A DNA stretch of 64,000 nucleotides from a bacterium. Lineage in GTDB: Bacteria; CSSED10-310; JAFGSJ01. Positions 33,515 to 42,700 of this stretch are shown piece by piece. Numbering within the stretch: position 1 is the stretch's first letter; every line of letters begins with the position of its first letter. The translations under genes were made by a program, and so were the position numbers. The stretch lies in contig JAFGSJ010000024.1 in the NCBI GenBank assembly GCA_016934675.1, positions 62,001-126,000 of the forward strand, in the 5' to 3' direction. Under the pieces are notes generated by a model. It saw nothing but the letters and a program-made list of their open reading frames with translations. It was not told the DNA's origin and did no database searches.

Positions 33515-33553
33515 AAACTGATCTTGAGCAATGTGCGCTATCTGATCAGTTTT
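33514..33553 (+). repeat. 10-bp inverted repeat between the TPR and PEGA-PDZ genes
   Basis: AAAACTGATC (33514-33523) and GATCAGTTTT (33544-33553) are perfect arms around a 20-base loop, and the stem begins in the stop codon of the preceding gene. The 3' arm ends in TTTT. It may be a weak terminator or an mRNA-processing hairpin that lowers or separates expression of the next gene. Confidence 0.45.
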
Positions 33554-33584
33554 ATAAGGGCTTCATGTTCTGAAGGGGGCTACT

Positions 33585-35792
33585 ATGCATGTTGGGAATA
33601 CTAGAATGATCCGAATATTGATCGTGTTATCGTCAGTTCTGCTCTATTTCGGATTGATGGATTCAGCTTTGGCTCAGCAGGAAGAAACAAATATCCTAGC
33701 CCTGCTGCAATCCGCGCTGTCGACTGCGATTAAAACATTCAATTCACAGAATCAACCGGAAGCAATTCTGCAACTCAATCAGATCATTGACATCTGTCAA
33801 GAGAACAGGGCTTCACGAGAGTTAACGCCCGATGAGATCAAGATACTTTCACAGGCGTATGATTATCGTGGTCGCGCGTTTTATAATATTGGTGAGACGG
33901 GCAAGGCTCAGACTGATTTTGAAGAGCTGATTAAAATCATGCCCCAATATCAGCTTGACTCGAGCATGGTTTCACCGAAAATTGTTGGTTTGTTTGACAA
34001 AATCAAAAGTGGACTTGTGGGCAATCTGGCGGTATTTTCAACACCTTCAGGTTCCGAGGTTTTTATCAATAACAGTTTTCTGTCCTTGACCCCGATGTAT
34101 TCGACTGATTTACTCAAGGGTGAGTATGTTCTTGAGGTTAAGCACCGAGGTTTTGACGTTTTTACTGAGCGGATAACCATTTTGGCCAATACTCCGCTTG
34201 AAAAAGAAGTCACGCTTGTTCCCAATACCGGTGCTTGTGTTTTCTACACGGTTCCCTCTGAGGTGAAGATATATATAGATGGTGAATTCATGGGTAGTAC
34301 TTTTGGGCAAGCCCCTCCCGAATGTGCTACCTTGGCCGAGCAATACAATATTCATCTTGAGGCTTTATCGGCACCCCTGCGGATTGACTATATATCGCCC
34401 GGAACTCATCGACTCGAATTGCGCAAGGATTGTTTTTCACCAATTGTTCAGTCGATTTCCGTGGAAATAAAAGTGCATGAATACGAACCTTATGTTCTCG
34501 AACCGAGTCTGACCTCCATCCAGGTTAATGCAAGCATCCCTGGTTCTTCGGTTTATCTGAATGATTCTTTTAAAGGCTTGACCCCTTTGACACTAAAAGA
34601 TGTCTGCACCGGGAAATACACTCTGAGTGTCAGAAAGGAAGGAAAGGGGAAATGGTTTCAGGAAATCGAGTTGAAACGAGGTGAACCTCAGGTATTTTCG
34701 GCTGAGATGAGACCGACCTTGACCTATATGGGGATCATCAATGCCCGCGAGAAAGACCAGGCTGTCGTGAGCCGGGTCAATGAAAGAATGGCGACGATAT
34801 TATCGTCCTTGAATTCGTTGAATTTTGACACTCTCGATGAAGAAACGGCGAACCAGATTGCCCGCGAGTTAGGTTTGCCATTATCATCTCTTTCGCGCTA
34901 TTCGGCGTCCGGTCAAGACCTGGATGCCAAGAGAAAAAGCGGCATATTGGCTGAACTGGGCACAAAATTGAATACGGATTTAATGCTCTTCGCATATTTA
35001 CCTGATGAGAAGCTTCAGAGACATGTTCATCTCGAACTTTTTTCACGTTATCACGATCAGGGTGATTCTTATAAGCTGGCTTTCAGTGATCAGATCGAGA
35101 CCAGCACATTTGTTGCCAAAATGGATAATCGATTGCAATTATTTTCGAATTGGATTGGTTTAGTTGCGATCGATACGCTTCTGCATGAAGGGATCGTGGT
35201 TGTTTCAGTCATGCCCGGTAGTCCGGCAGAAGCAGCCGGTGTGAAAGTCGGTGACATAATTACCAAATTGGATAACGATCCCATCGTCAGGAACAAGGAT
35301 TTCACCTCCAAACTGAATGGTTATAAACAGGGTGATACAATCAGGATCAAAGTGGTTTCTGTCGATTCTTTGACCCAGGTAGTCGCTATCGAAGTTAAAG
35401 AGACTGCTGTCGAGATGCCACGTAATTCACCCAAGTATTTTTATAACAAGGCAATTTCCGAATTAAAGCAGAAAATCATGGTTGAGGGTAATCAGGATTT
35501 GATCCACTATTACCAGCTCAATCTCGGGATATGTTACATGCATTACAATAACTGGCAGAAAGCGATCGAAGATGCTTTTTCCCAGGCATCATTACCCTCA
35601 CAGCCCGGGATTTCGATGGGAACGCTCAACTATTATATCGCAGTCTGTTACCAGAATCTCGGTTATTCCGATGAAGCAATCAAATTTTTTAATCTGGCTG
35701 CTTCTGCTCCCGGGGCGACTCTGGAGTCAAATGACGGTCCATCCGTTGAGTTTTTAGCCAAAAAGAAGCTCGATGAATTCGGACAGAGATGA
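33585..35792 (+). CDS. Exported PEGA-repeat protein with PDZ domain and TPRs
   Basis: The 735-residue product begins with a signal peptide (about 8-31, ending SALAQ). A TPR-like helical region (about 40-125) is followed by three PEGA units (about 145-215, 218-305, 308-375; e.g. SIPGSSVYLNDSFKGLTPL), an alpha/beta segment of unknown type (about 380-520), a PDZ domain (about 540-610, SPAEAAGVKVGDIITKL) and C-terminal TPRs (625-735). PEGA units are shared with both neighbouring kinases, so this may be their periplasmic partner; that is inference. The start at 33585 follows AAGGGGG at 33573-33579. Confidence 0.85.
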   Translation: MHVGNTRMIRILIVLSSVLLYFGLMDSALAQQEETNILALLQSALSTAIKTFNSQNQPEAILQLNQIIDICQENRASRELTPDEIKILSQAYDYRGRAFYNIGETGKAQTDFEELIKIMPQYQLDSSMVSPKIVGLFDKIKSGLVGNLAVFSTPSGSEVFINNSFLSLTPMYSTDLLKGEYVLEVKHRGFDVFTERITILANTPLEKEVTLVPNTGACVFYTVPSEVKIYIDGEFMGSTFGQAPPECATLAEQYNIHLEALSAPLRIDYISPGTHRLELRKDCFSPIVQSISVEIKVHEYEPYVLEPSLTSIQVNASIPGSSVYLNDSFKGLTPLTLKDVCTGKYTLSVRKEGKGKWFQEIELKRGEPQVFSAEMRPTLTYMGIINAREKDQAVVSRVNERMATILSSLNSLNFDTLDEETANQIARELGLPLSSLSRYSASGQDLDAKRKSGILAELGTKLNTDLMLFAYLPDEKLQRHVHLELFSRYHDQGDSYKLAFSDQIETSTFVAKMDNRLQLFSNWIGLVAIDTLLHEGIVVVSVMPGSPAEAAGVKVGDIITKLDNDPIVRNKDFTSKLNGYKQGDTIRIKVVSVDSLTQVVAIEVKETAVEMPRNSPKYFYNKAISELKQKIMVEGNQDLIHYYQLNLGICYMHYNNWQKAIEDAFSQASLPSQPGISMGTLNYYIAVCYQNLGYSDEAIKFFNLAASAPGATLESNDGPSVEFLAKKKLDEFGQR

Positions 35793-35839
35793 TGATGTCA
35801 AGGTAAGTATTGATCAGTTGGTGAGGAAGTAAGCTCTTC

Positions 35840-37969
35840 ATGCAGCAAAAAACGATTCACCGCTACGAAATCATCGAAAAAATCGGTGAGGGGGGTATGG
35901 GGGTTGTTTACAAGGCCCGTGATCCCCGGATCGATAGAATTGTCGCTATTAAGACCATAAAATTCGATCTTGGTGAAAATCTCGAAGACGTCCAGGAGAA
36001 GAAACGCCGTTTTTATCGTGAGGCCAAGACCAGTGGTCAGCTTTTTCACCAGAATATTGTGACTATTCTGGATGTTGATGAGTATCAGGATTTTTCATAT
36101 CTGGTCATGGAGTATGTCGAGGGAGAGACGTTGGCTCGGCGTTTGCGTGGCGGTCAACCCCTTCCTGAAGATGATGCGGTCCAGATCATCATCCAGGTTT
36201 GTGATGCGCTTCAGTATGCCCATGAGGTCGGAATAATCCATCGTGATATCAAACCCGGCAACATAATGCTTATCGGCCAGAGGCAGGTCAAGGTTGCTGA
36301 TTTCGGTCTGGCCAAGATGTTGACCTCGACCAGCGCCAATATCACGAAAACGGGCGGTATCGTTGGGACACCCTTCTATATGGCCCCCGAACAGATCCGA
36401 GGTGAAGCAGTTGATGCCCGGATCGATCTTTTTGCTTCAGGAGTCGTTTTATATGAATGCTTGACGGGCACCAAGCCGTTTCTGGGTGATACAATTTCCA
36501 CTATTATTTATAAAATCCTGAATGAAGACCCGGTTTGTATCCGCGAGTTCAATCGTGATTTTTCACCGAGGCTGGACAGCATTATCGGTAAGATATTGGC
36601 CAAGAACAAGGCAGACCGATATCAGACGGCCGCGGAAATGGTTACTGATCTTCGGGATTATTATGCTCAAGCTAAGTCCCTGCGTGAGCGAACGGCTCCG
36701 ATCGTCGGACTGGGAAATGATACCATGGAGATGTCCCGGGTCCTCGATTATGAGACATCAGGAAAAGGAGGGCCAGAAATCGATCGGCGGGGGAGTCGAT
36801 CTGCGGTCAAAGATCAGACCGAGTTCAGGAATAAACCAGCACAATCACAGGCTGCAGCGTTTCGGCCGGCGAGATGGGCCCTGTTACTCATCCCGGTACC
36901 TCTATTGCTGCTGCTTTTCTTTTTCTGGCCCAATTTCATGGCCCTGTTCATGTCTTCACCCAACCACCACCAAACCACGATCCTGCCTGTTCCCAGTCCA
37001 ACTCCTGGACCGCCTCAAATTGCGGAGCTATCTTCTGAATTGTCTCCCAAAAACGGGATAACTGCGACACCGATGATGCTTGAAACACCTTCAGAGCAGA
37101 ATGATCGTGATGATCAACTTTTTCACGAGGCATTTCTCCTGGTCACGGTGGTTCCGCCCGAGGCGACCCTGTTTCTCGACGGGAATGAGCTTGGTACCGA
37201 TTCTCAGGACCGGAAGGTCAGGCAGGGAGAGCATCTCATTGAAGCCAGATTGGATGGGTACGAGACTGTCTCACAAACATATACGATAAATGGTTCGCGT
37301 GAGGCCCCGACCATGCTCTCGTTTAAATTACAGCCGCAACCCGGGCAGATTTCGATCGGTTCGGAGCCGGCCAACGCCCGGATCACACTGAATGACCGTT
37401 ATCTGGGAACGACACCTCTGAAAATTGCTGATCTTCGCCCAGGCCCATACACGCTCACATTTGAGCGGACCAATTATCAACCCTTATCGCTCGAATTGAT
37501 GATCAAACCGGGACCCAACAAAGCAATTGCCCCAAAACTCGTGCCTGCAGGTTATGGCTCGATGAATATCAATGCCCTGCCCTGGGCTACCATCTTCGTC
37601 GACGATCAGAATTATCAAACCACACCACGTTCGATCCCTAAAATTGAAGCCGGCTTTCATACAATCAGGTTGGTCCATCCTGATTATCCGTATTATGAAA
37701 TGCGAATCGAAGTCCCGATTGGTGAGAATATTAAAATTGTTCACGATTTTGAGAAAGCTAATTTTGGCACAATTCAAGTCAATGCTAAACCCTTCGGGAC
37801 TGTCTTTATCGACCAGAAACTCGAAGGCGAAACACCTATTTCACGCAGAGTGACCATTGGTAAACATCATGTTCGTATTTCCCATCAGGGCTTACAGGAC
37901 CAGATTTTCGAAGTCACGGTCAAGGGCGGGGAAACTGAAAAAATCACTGCTCTCTTTCAGGACGAGTGA
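35840..37969 (+). CDS. Transmembrane Ser/Thr protein kinase with PEGA repeats (kinase 2)
   Basis: Of 709 residues, the kinase domain (about 5-275) is intact: IGEGGMGVVYKARD, VAIKTIK, IIHRDIKPGNIM, VADFGLAKM and YMAPEQI. A membrane helix lies at about 348-372 (WALLLIPVPLLLLLFFF), followed by a Pro/Ser-rich stretch and four PEGA units in the periplasm (about 433-705; e.g. SEPANARITLNDRYLGTTPL). The layout matches kinase 1, but the kinase domains are only distantly alike (PknB-like here, HRDISPKN type in kinase 1), so they are not a recent duplication. GAGGAAG lies about 12 bases before the ATG. It is 47 bases behind the PEGA-PDZ gene. Confidence 0.93.
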   Translation: MQQKTIHRYEIIEKIGEGGMGVVYKARDPRIDRIVAIKTIKFDLGENLEDVQEKKRRFYREAKTSGQLFHQNIVTILDVDEYQDFSYLVMEYVEGETLARRLRGGQPLPEDDAVQIIIQVCDALQYAHEVGIIHRDIKPGNIMLIGQRQVKVADFGLAKMLTSTSANITKTGGIVGTPFYMAPEQIRGEAVDARIDLFASGVVLYECLTGTKPFLGDTISTIIYKILNEDPVCIREFNRDFSPRLDSIIGKILAKNKADRYQTAAEMVTDLRDYYAQAKSLRERTAPIVGLGNDTMEMSRVLDYETSGKGGPEIDRRGSRSAVKDQTEFRNKPAQSQAAAFRPARWALLLIPVPLLLLLFFFWPNFMALFMSSPNHHQTTILPVPSPTPGPPQIAELSSELSPKNGITATPMMLETPSEQNDRDDQLFHEAFLLVTVVPPEATLFLDGNELGTDSQDRKVRQGEHLIEARLDGYETVSQTYTINGSREAPTMLSFKLQPQPGQISIGSEPANARITLNDRYLGTTPLKIADLRPGPYTLTFERTNYQPLSLELMIKPGPNKAIAPKLVPAGYGSMNINALPWATIFVDDQNYQTTPRSIPKIEAGFHTIRLVHPDYPYYEMRIEVPIGENIKIVHDFEKANFGTIQVNAKPFGTVFIDQKLEGETPISRRVTIGKHHVRISHQGLQDQIFEVTVKGGETEKITALFQDE

Positions 37970-38057
37970 TTCCGATGAATCAGGGATGCTTAGTATTTCA
38001 GCATTGCGCAGGTGCAAGATCATGAACTTATGAACAACCTTTTTCAAAGGAGTGGTT

Positions 38058-38582
38058 ATGCGGTTACAAAGAGTATTGGTTATGTGCGTCGTTCTCTGTG
38101 TTTGCCTGCCTTTTTCCGCTGTTGCGGACGAACAGGCTTATAACATGACCGGACGCTTGGGTATCGGTGCGAATCTGTCGCTGAGTGGGGGAATGGGGCT
38201 TTCCGGCCGATATTGGATTAATGATACGATCGCCGTCGAGGGTATTTTCAATTTCACCTCGATCGATGTCGATGCAGAAGGAGATACCGGAGATTCCCAG
38301 TATTTTGTACTGGCAGGCCGAGGTATGTATAACATGCTCGATTATGGCAACATTCACGGTTGTGTGGGGGCAGGACTCGCTTTTGGCAGTATGGAAGCCA
38401 GTGGAAATGATGAGAATTTCTTCGGGATCGAGGGCTTCTTTCAGGTTGAATACATGCTCAATGAATATTTTGCAGTATCGGGCCAGACCGGATTATCCTA
38501 CATCAATGCAGATGATGTGAGTATACTCTCGTTCGGGACACCTTCTTTTGTAGGGATGTTTGGTTTCCACATGTATCTGTAA
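38058..38582 (+). CDS. Small outer-membrane beta-barrel protein
   Basis: The 174-residue product has a signal peptide (about 1-24, ending SAVADE) followed by about eight short amphipathic strands, such as GRLGIGANLSLSGGMGLSGR and FVLAGRGMYNML, ending in GMFGFHMYL. This is the pattern of an OmpA/OmpX-like eight-stranded barrel. The final residue is Leu rather than the usual Phe. The ATG at 38058 follows AAAGGAG with five bases spacing; the GTG at 38052 overlaps that site and is rejected. It is the last gene of the PEGA-kinase run, so the system may extend to the outer membrane. It ends 7 bases from the convergent gene. Confidence 0.85.
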   Translation: MRLQRVLVMCVVLCVCLPFSAVADEQAYNMTGRLGIGANLSLSGGMGLSGRYWINDTIAVEGIFNFTSIDVDAEGDTGDSQYFVLAGRGMYNMLDYGNIHGCVGAGLAFGSMEASGNDENFFGIEGFFQVEYMLNEYFAVSGQTGLSYINADDVSILSFGTPSFVGMFGFHMYL

Positions 38583-38589
38583 GGCAAGC

Positions 38590-41436
38590 CTATTTGCGCA
38601 ATTCATCATGTTGATCAAAGGGGTGGTTGACTACACCTGTTTGATCATATTCGAGAGTTGAGCAGAATATCTTGGTTGGCAGGTAAGCAGGACCAAGTTC
38701 AGTTGCCCTCATGCAGGCTTGGGCTGCTTCCTGTCTTCGTCCCATACCGTGTAATACCCGGGCATAAGCAAGTTGGAGCAGGGCATCGTTATCGAGTTGT
38801 TCCTGCCCGAGCAGGATACTTTCAGCCCGCTCCAGTTCTCCCATGTTCATTAAATAGATAACCAGGCTGTAGATTATATTCCGATTCTCAGGATGAAATT
38901 GGAGGCTGTCATCGAGCAATTCAACTGCTTCGGTCCGGAAGCCGGCTGAAAGCAGTTTCATGGAACGCAGGTAAAGGAGATTCTGGGCCGTTTGTTTCAG
39001 TGGGATATGCTGGGGGATGGGAGGTAGGTCTCGATACCCCATGAGTATCAGCCGGCCGATGATATCGGCACTGATGTCCTGATAAAGATTGAACGGAGCG
39101 GTAAATTCAAGAACAGGACGATCATCGGTGTTCAAAGTCGTTTGTGAGACCCAGTGATCGATGCTCTTCCCTCGGGCTACATGACCCTGTAAAAACTGTT
39201 CGAAATCCTGGAGTCCGGCCTGTTGAAAGAGAGTCGCGTGCTCGATAAACTCCTGCTCGATTGTAGTAATATCTTTCCTGATCGGTTGTTTCATGCCGAT
39301 GAGAAGGATATCCCCCATACTGCCTTCCCAGATTGACACAGTGTCGAAGACGTGGAAAAAAGAATTGAGGGCAATGCGTGTGTCCAGTTCAGACATTCCA
39401 TACAGGTGCAGCCATTGGCAAATAATGCCATGATCCGATAGTTTCTGACGGCACAAGCTAAAAAACTCGATCGAGAACAGATTGGCTATTCCTCTGATCC
39501 AGGGATTCGAGGGCTCATTGATTATGATATCAAAATGCCCTTCATGATTTCGAAGTCTATGTCGGGCGTCATCGATGATGATCTGCAGCCGCGGATCAGA
39601 AAATATCGATTCGTTGATATGTGAAAAGAAATGGGCCGCTTCGAGGACCCGTTGTTCGATCTCACAACAGATAACCTGGTCAGGGTTGAATTCAAGCATG
39701 GCCTGAGCTGTTACTCCGGTCCCCAGTCCGAGAATGAAAACATGTTTCCGGCTTGGGGCTAATAGGGCAGGTAGACCGGCCAGCAATATCTGAGTTTTCA
39801 TATCTCGACCGTCAGACCCGTCCACTTTACCATTGATCCTCAGACCACGAATATCATTTTGTTCGGTTACAGCGACTTGGGCTGTCCAACCATCTCGACA
39901 GTACAATACATCCAGATGGGGCAGCTTTGTTCCTTCAATCTGGGGCGCATATTGAAAAACGCCTTGAGACAGGACCGTCGGGTCCCAATTTGGAACACAT
40001 ACCAGGAACACTATCGCCAATCCGATCAGAATGCTAACATTTCGATCTGTTAGTCCGGGTTTATGTTGCTTTCTTGACAAGAGAAACCAGAGTAGACCAA
40101 GTCCCAGATAGATCGAGCTGGACAATCGCAACGTGTTTTCTGAGCCCAGCCATGGAATGAAGAGCAGCCCGGACAGAAATATCCCGGCGACAGCTCCAAT
40201 AGTATTGTATGCGCCCAATTTACCGGTTATTGACCCGACTTCGGCTTTTGTTCGAGTCAGTAACTCACAGAAAAATGGAAAAAGGAGTCCCATCAGGAGT
40301 GTCGGCACAAAAAGCGTGGCCATGGCCAGCAGAAATTCACCGGCGATCAAGAGCGGAAATGAGCCATGGACAATCCTGAAGAGATAGAGAAACAATAAGG
40401 GCAGAATACCGATCAACATGATACTGAAGCTGATCCCGAGAGATATCCCGATATGAAGGTAAGAACAATGGACCAGGTCTAACCTCTTTTTTCGAAAAAA
40501 GACGGGGAAAAGGAGACTGCCCAAGGCTACTCCGCCAAGGAATGTTATCAAAACGAGGCTGAAGGCATAGATTGATGAGCCAAATGAAAGGATCAAGCCC
40601 CGAGACCAGGTTACCTGGCAGGTGAGACTGGCTAGACCGGCCAGGCTATATCCAAGCATGACCCCCATAACGACACCTTTACTTAACCTTACTTCTGTCA
40701 CACGAGTTTTTTCCTCGGTAAAAGGTAAAGGCAGATTTGTCCTTTCTTCTGGTTGCGATGCTGATCGTTGCTCGGTTTTATGGTAGAGAAGCCAGACCAG
40801 GCTCCCGAGCAGGATATTGCAGCAACCGGCCGAAATGAGTGTCAGTGATATGCCCAGGATCGGGACCAGGACAAGTCCACCCAATACTGTACCGAGCATG
40901 GCCCCGGCAGTATTTGTGCCATAAAACAGGGCCACAGGCCGTCCAATCCGGCCAGGTCCGACCGCAGTGCCCTGAATAATGATCGGCAAGGTGGCCCCCA
41001 TGGCAACTGTTGGAATGAGCAGAAAACCGAATGCAAGCAGGCAAGGAACAATAAATGAGGAGACAAAGAATGATTGAATTGGGAGTAATGTCTGGTCCAA
41101 AATCTGCTGAATCTGGTCGGCGAGATCGAGGAGATAGGGACTGGCACAGCCATACATCCCGATCATTATTTCCAGGCTGGCATAGAAACCGATACATTTT
41201 TTTTGGATGTGGGTATGGGAACTGGCCCAGACATAACCAAGGGCCAAACCGGTCATATACACGGCCAGAACGGTGACAATGGCTAAATGAGAAGTGCCCA
41301 GGCTCAGACCAAGACGTCTCATCCAGGCGATCTCATAGATCAGTCCGCACATACCTGAAAGAAAAAAGACGATGATCAAGCCCCGAAACGGAGTATGGTC
41401 CATATTCTGGTCCAGTTCCAGCTGGTCCTCGTTCAT
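38590..41436 (-). CDS. Large membrane protein with spermidine-synthase-like domain and TPR tail (copy 1)
   Basis: The 948-residue protein has about 12-14 membrane helices (20-465) of the type seen in MFS-like/spermidine-synthase fusions, starting GMCGLIYEIAWMRRLGLSLG. A Rossmann methyltransferase/spermidine-synthase-like domain follows (about 485-730, with the nucleotide-site motif HVFILGLGTGVTAQAM), then TPR-like helices to the end. The position of the catalytic Asp of true aminopropyltransferases reads INEPSNPW, so polyamine synthesis is unlikely. Substrate and reaction are unknown. Its ATG lies one base after the stop of the ArsA gene upstream, implying translational coupling and a shared role with the ArsA pair. 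Confidence 0.78.
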   Translation of the reverse strand: MNEDQLELDQNMDHTPFRGLIIVFFLSGMCGLIYEIAWMRRLGLSLGTSHLAIVTVLAVYMTGLALGYVWASSHTHIQKKCIGFYASLEIMIGMYGCASPYLLDLADQIQQILDQTLLPIQSFFVSSFIVPCLLAFGFLLIPTVAMGATLPIIIQGTAVGPGRIGRPVALFYGTNTAGAMLGTVLGGLVLVPILGISLTLISAGCCNILLGSLVWLLYHKTEQRSASQPEERTNLPLPFTEEKTRVTEVRLSKGVVMGVMLGYSLAGLASLTCQVTWSRGLILSFGSSIYAFSLVLITFLGGVALGSLLFPVFFRKKRLDLVHCSYLHIGISLGISFSIMLIGILPLLFLYLFRIVHGSFPLLIAGEFLLAMATLFVPTLLMGLLFPFFCELLTRTKAEVGSITGKLGAYNTIGAVAGIFLSGLLFIPWLGSENTLRLSSSIYLGLGLLWFLLSRKQHKPGLTDRNVSILIGLAIVFLVCVPNWDPTVLSQGVFQYAPQIEGTKLPHLDVLYCRDGWTAQVAVTEQNDIRGLRINGKVDGSDGRDMKTQILLAGLPALLAPSRKHVFILGLGTGVTAQAMLEFNPDQVICCEIEQRVLEAAHFFSHINESIFSDPRLQIIIDDARHRLRNHEGHFDIIINEPSNPWIRGIANLFSIEFFSLCRQKLSDHGIICQWLHLYGMSELDTRIALNSFFHVFDTVSIWEGSMGDILLIGMKQPIRKDITTIEQEFIEHATLFQQAGLQDFEQFLQGHVARGKSIDHWVSQTTLNTDDRPVLEFTAPFNLYQDISADIIGRLILMGYRDLPPIPQHIPLKQTAQNLLYLRSMKLLSAGFRTEAVELLDDSLQFHPENRNIIYSLVIYLMNMGELERAESILLGQEQLDNDALLQLAYARVLHGMGRRQEAAQACMRATELGPAYLPTKIFCSTLEYDQTGVVNHPFDQHDELRK

Positions 41437-41437
41437 G

Positions 41438-42700
41438 TTATGCCCTCTCCTCGCGGATGAGATAATCTGTCAGGCGATGTAATCCGGTCAGGTCACTGAT
41501 ATCAAAGTCAAAAGTCGGAATGATCGAGACACACCGGTTCGGAAACCGATCTGATAACTCAGCCACGACCTGTTCATCGTGCTCCGCATCGGTCAAAGTC
41601 TGTTTCAGCAGATGGTGAATCAGGTTGAAATAGTGGTCGATCGGATAAGACAACCGGGTTTGGCACTCTTTCAATTTTTCGATGACTTCTTGATGATTGC
41701 GGTCAGTGAATACAAAACCGTGGACCAGTTGTTTATGTTCATTAGTGAGCGTCTGAATCGGATGGACCCGGTTTAATACGATCCATTGCGGGGGCATTGC
41801 CAGTTCTTTCAGTTTCTGAATGAGGACATTAGTGGTGGCAATCTTGCTCGGATCGGTGCCGGTGACTATGATCAATGCGGTTTTATTCGGGTCGTGTAAG
41901 ACGGTATTGATCTGATGGGCCCGTTCTTTTAATGCTTCAAACATGCCTTCAAAATTCTGCAGGAAAGAAGCTATTTCGGTAAAAAAGGACAAACCGATAC
42001 TCTTCTCGACTCGTTCAATCAGAAAAGAGGTTGAGCGGTTCAAGGTCCTAAAGCTGATCCGATGTACCAGGTCGAGTGGTTTCAGGAACCACTTGATAAT
42101 CGAGATGTCTAATAGATTCATGAGTCGAGCGGGGGATTCGAAGAAATCAAGAGCGTGTTTGGTAGGGGCTGTATCCACGATAAACAGGTCATATTTTCCC
42201 TGTTTGTGCAATTCATAGAGTTTCCCCAAGGCAACAATTTCTTCAGTCCCAGCTAAAGAATCTGATACCGCTTTATAGATAGTATTGCTGAGAATGCGAT
42301 TGGCGATTTCTTCCGTGGGTGCATATTTGATGATCAACTCATCGAGTGCTCGTTTGACATCGAGCATCATGGCCCAGAGTTCGCCATGGCTGCGAGGTTC
42401 ATCCTGATGACCTTCAAATGAAATTCGTGTTTCAACATTGCCCAATTCCTGGAGCCCCATGGCGTTGGCCAGCCTTCGGGCAGGGTCGATTGTGATTACC
42501 AGCACCTTCTTACCACGTTTTGCCGCAGCCAGGGCGGTTGCAGCCGAAACAGTCGTTTTACCCACGCCGCCAGTTCCCACAAATAAAATGATTTTCTTGT
42601 TTTGAAGTAATTCCCACAGTGAGGCTTGATGCTCTGTTTCCACTACTGTTCTTATGCTATTTGCCTGTGTCTTTTTTCCTGAGCGGGTCGATAGAGTCAT
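41438..42700 (-). CDS. ArsA/Get3-family ATPase (second of pair)
   Basis: The 420-residue product has a deviant Walker A, GTGGVGKTT, at about 42-50, switch I with the catalytic Asp intact (ITIDPARRLANAMG) and switch II DTAPTKHALDFF. A long helical region (about 200-290) is the client- or partner-binding part in this family. No metalloid-binding cysteine triplet or CxxC is seen, so arsenite transport is not supported. Bacterial ArsA pairs of this kind are common in Myxococcota and Actinobacteria with unknown clients, perhaps tail-anchored or membrane proteins. The start overlaps the first ArsA by four bases (ATGA), and the stop is one base from the membrane gene. Confidence 0.87.
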   Translation of the reverse strand: MTLSTRSGKKTQANSIRTVVETEHQASLWELLQNKKIILFVGTGGVGKTTVSAATALAAAKRGKKVLVITIDPARRLANAMGLQELGNVETRISFEGHQDEPRSHGELWAMMLDVKRALDELIIKYAPTEEIANRILSNTIYKAVSDSLAGTEEIVALGKLYELHKQGKYDLFIVDTAPTKHALDFFESPARLMNLLDISIIKWFLKPLDLVHRISFRTLNRSTSFLIERVEKSIGLSFFTEIASFLQNFEGMFEALKERAHQINTVLHDPNKTALIIVTGTDPSKIATTNVLIQKLKELAMPPQWIVLNRVHPIQTLTNEHKQLVHGFVFTDRNHQEVIEKLKECQTRLSYPIDHYFNLIHHLLKQTLTDAEHDEQVVAELSDRFPNRCVSIIPTFDFDISDLTGLHRLTDYLIREERA

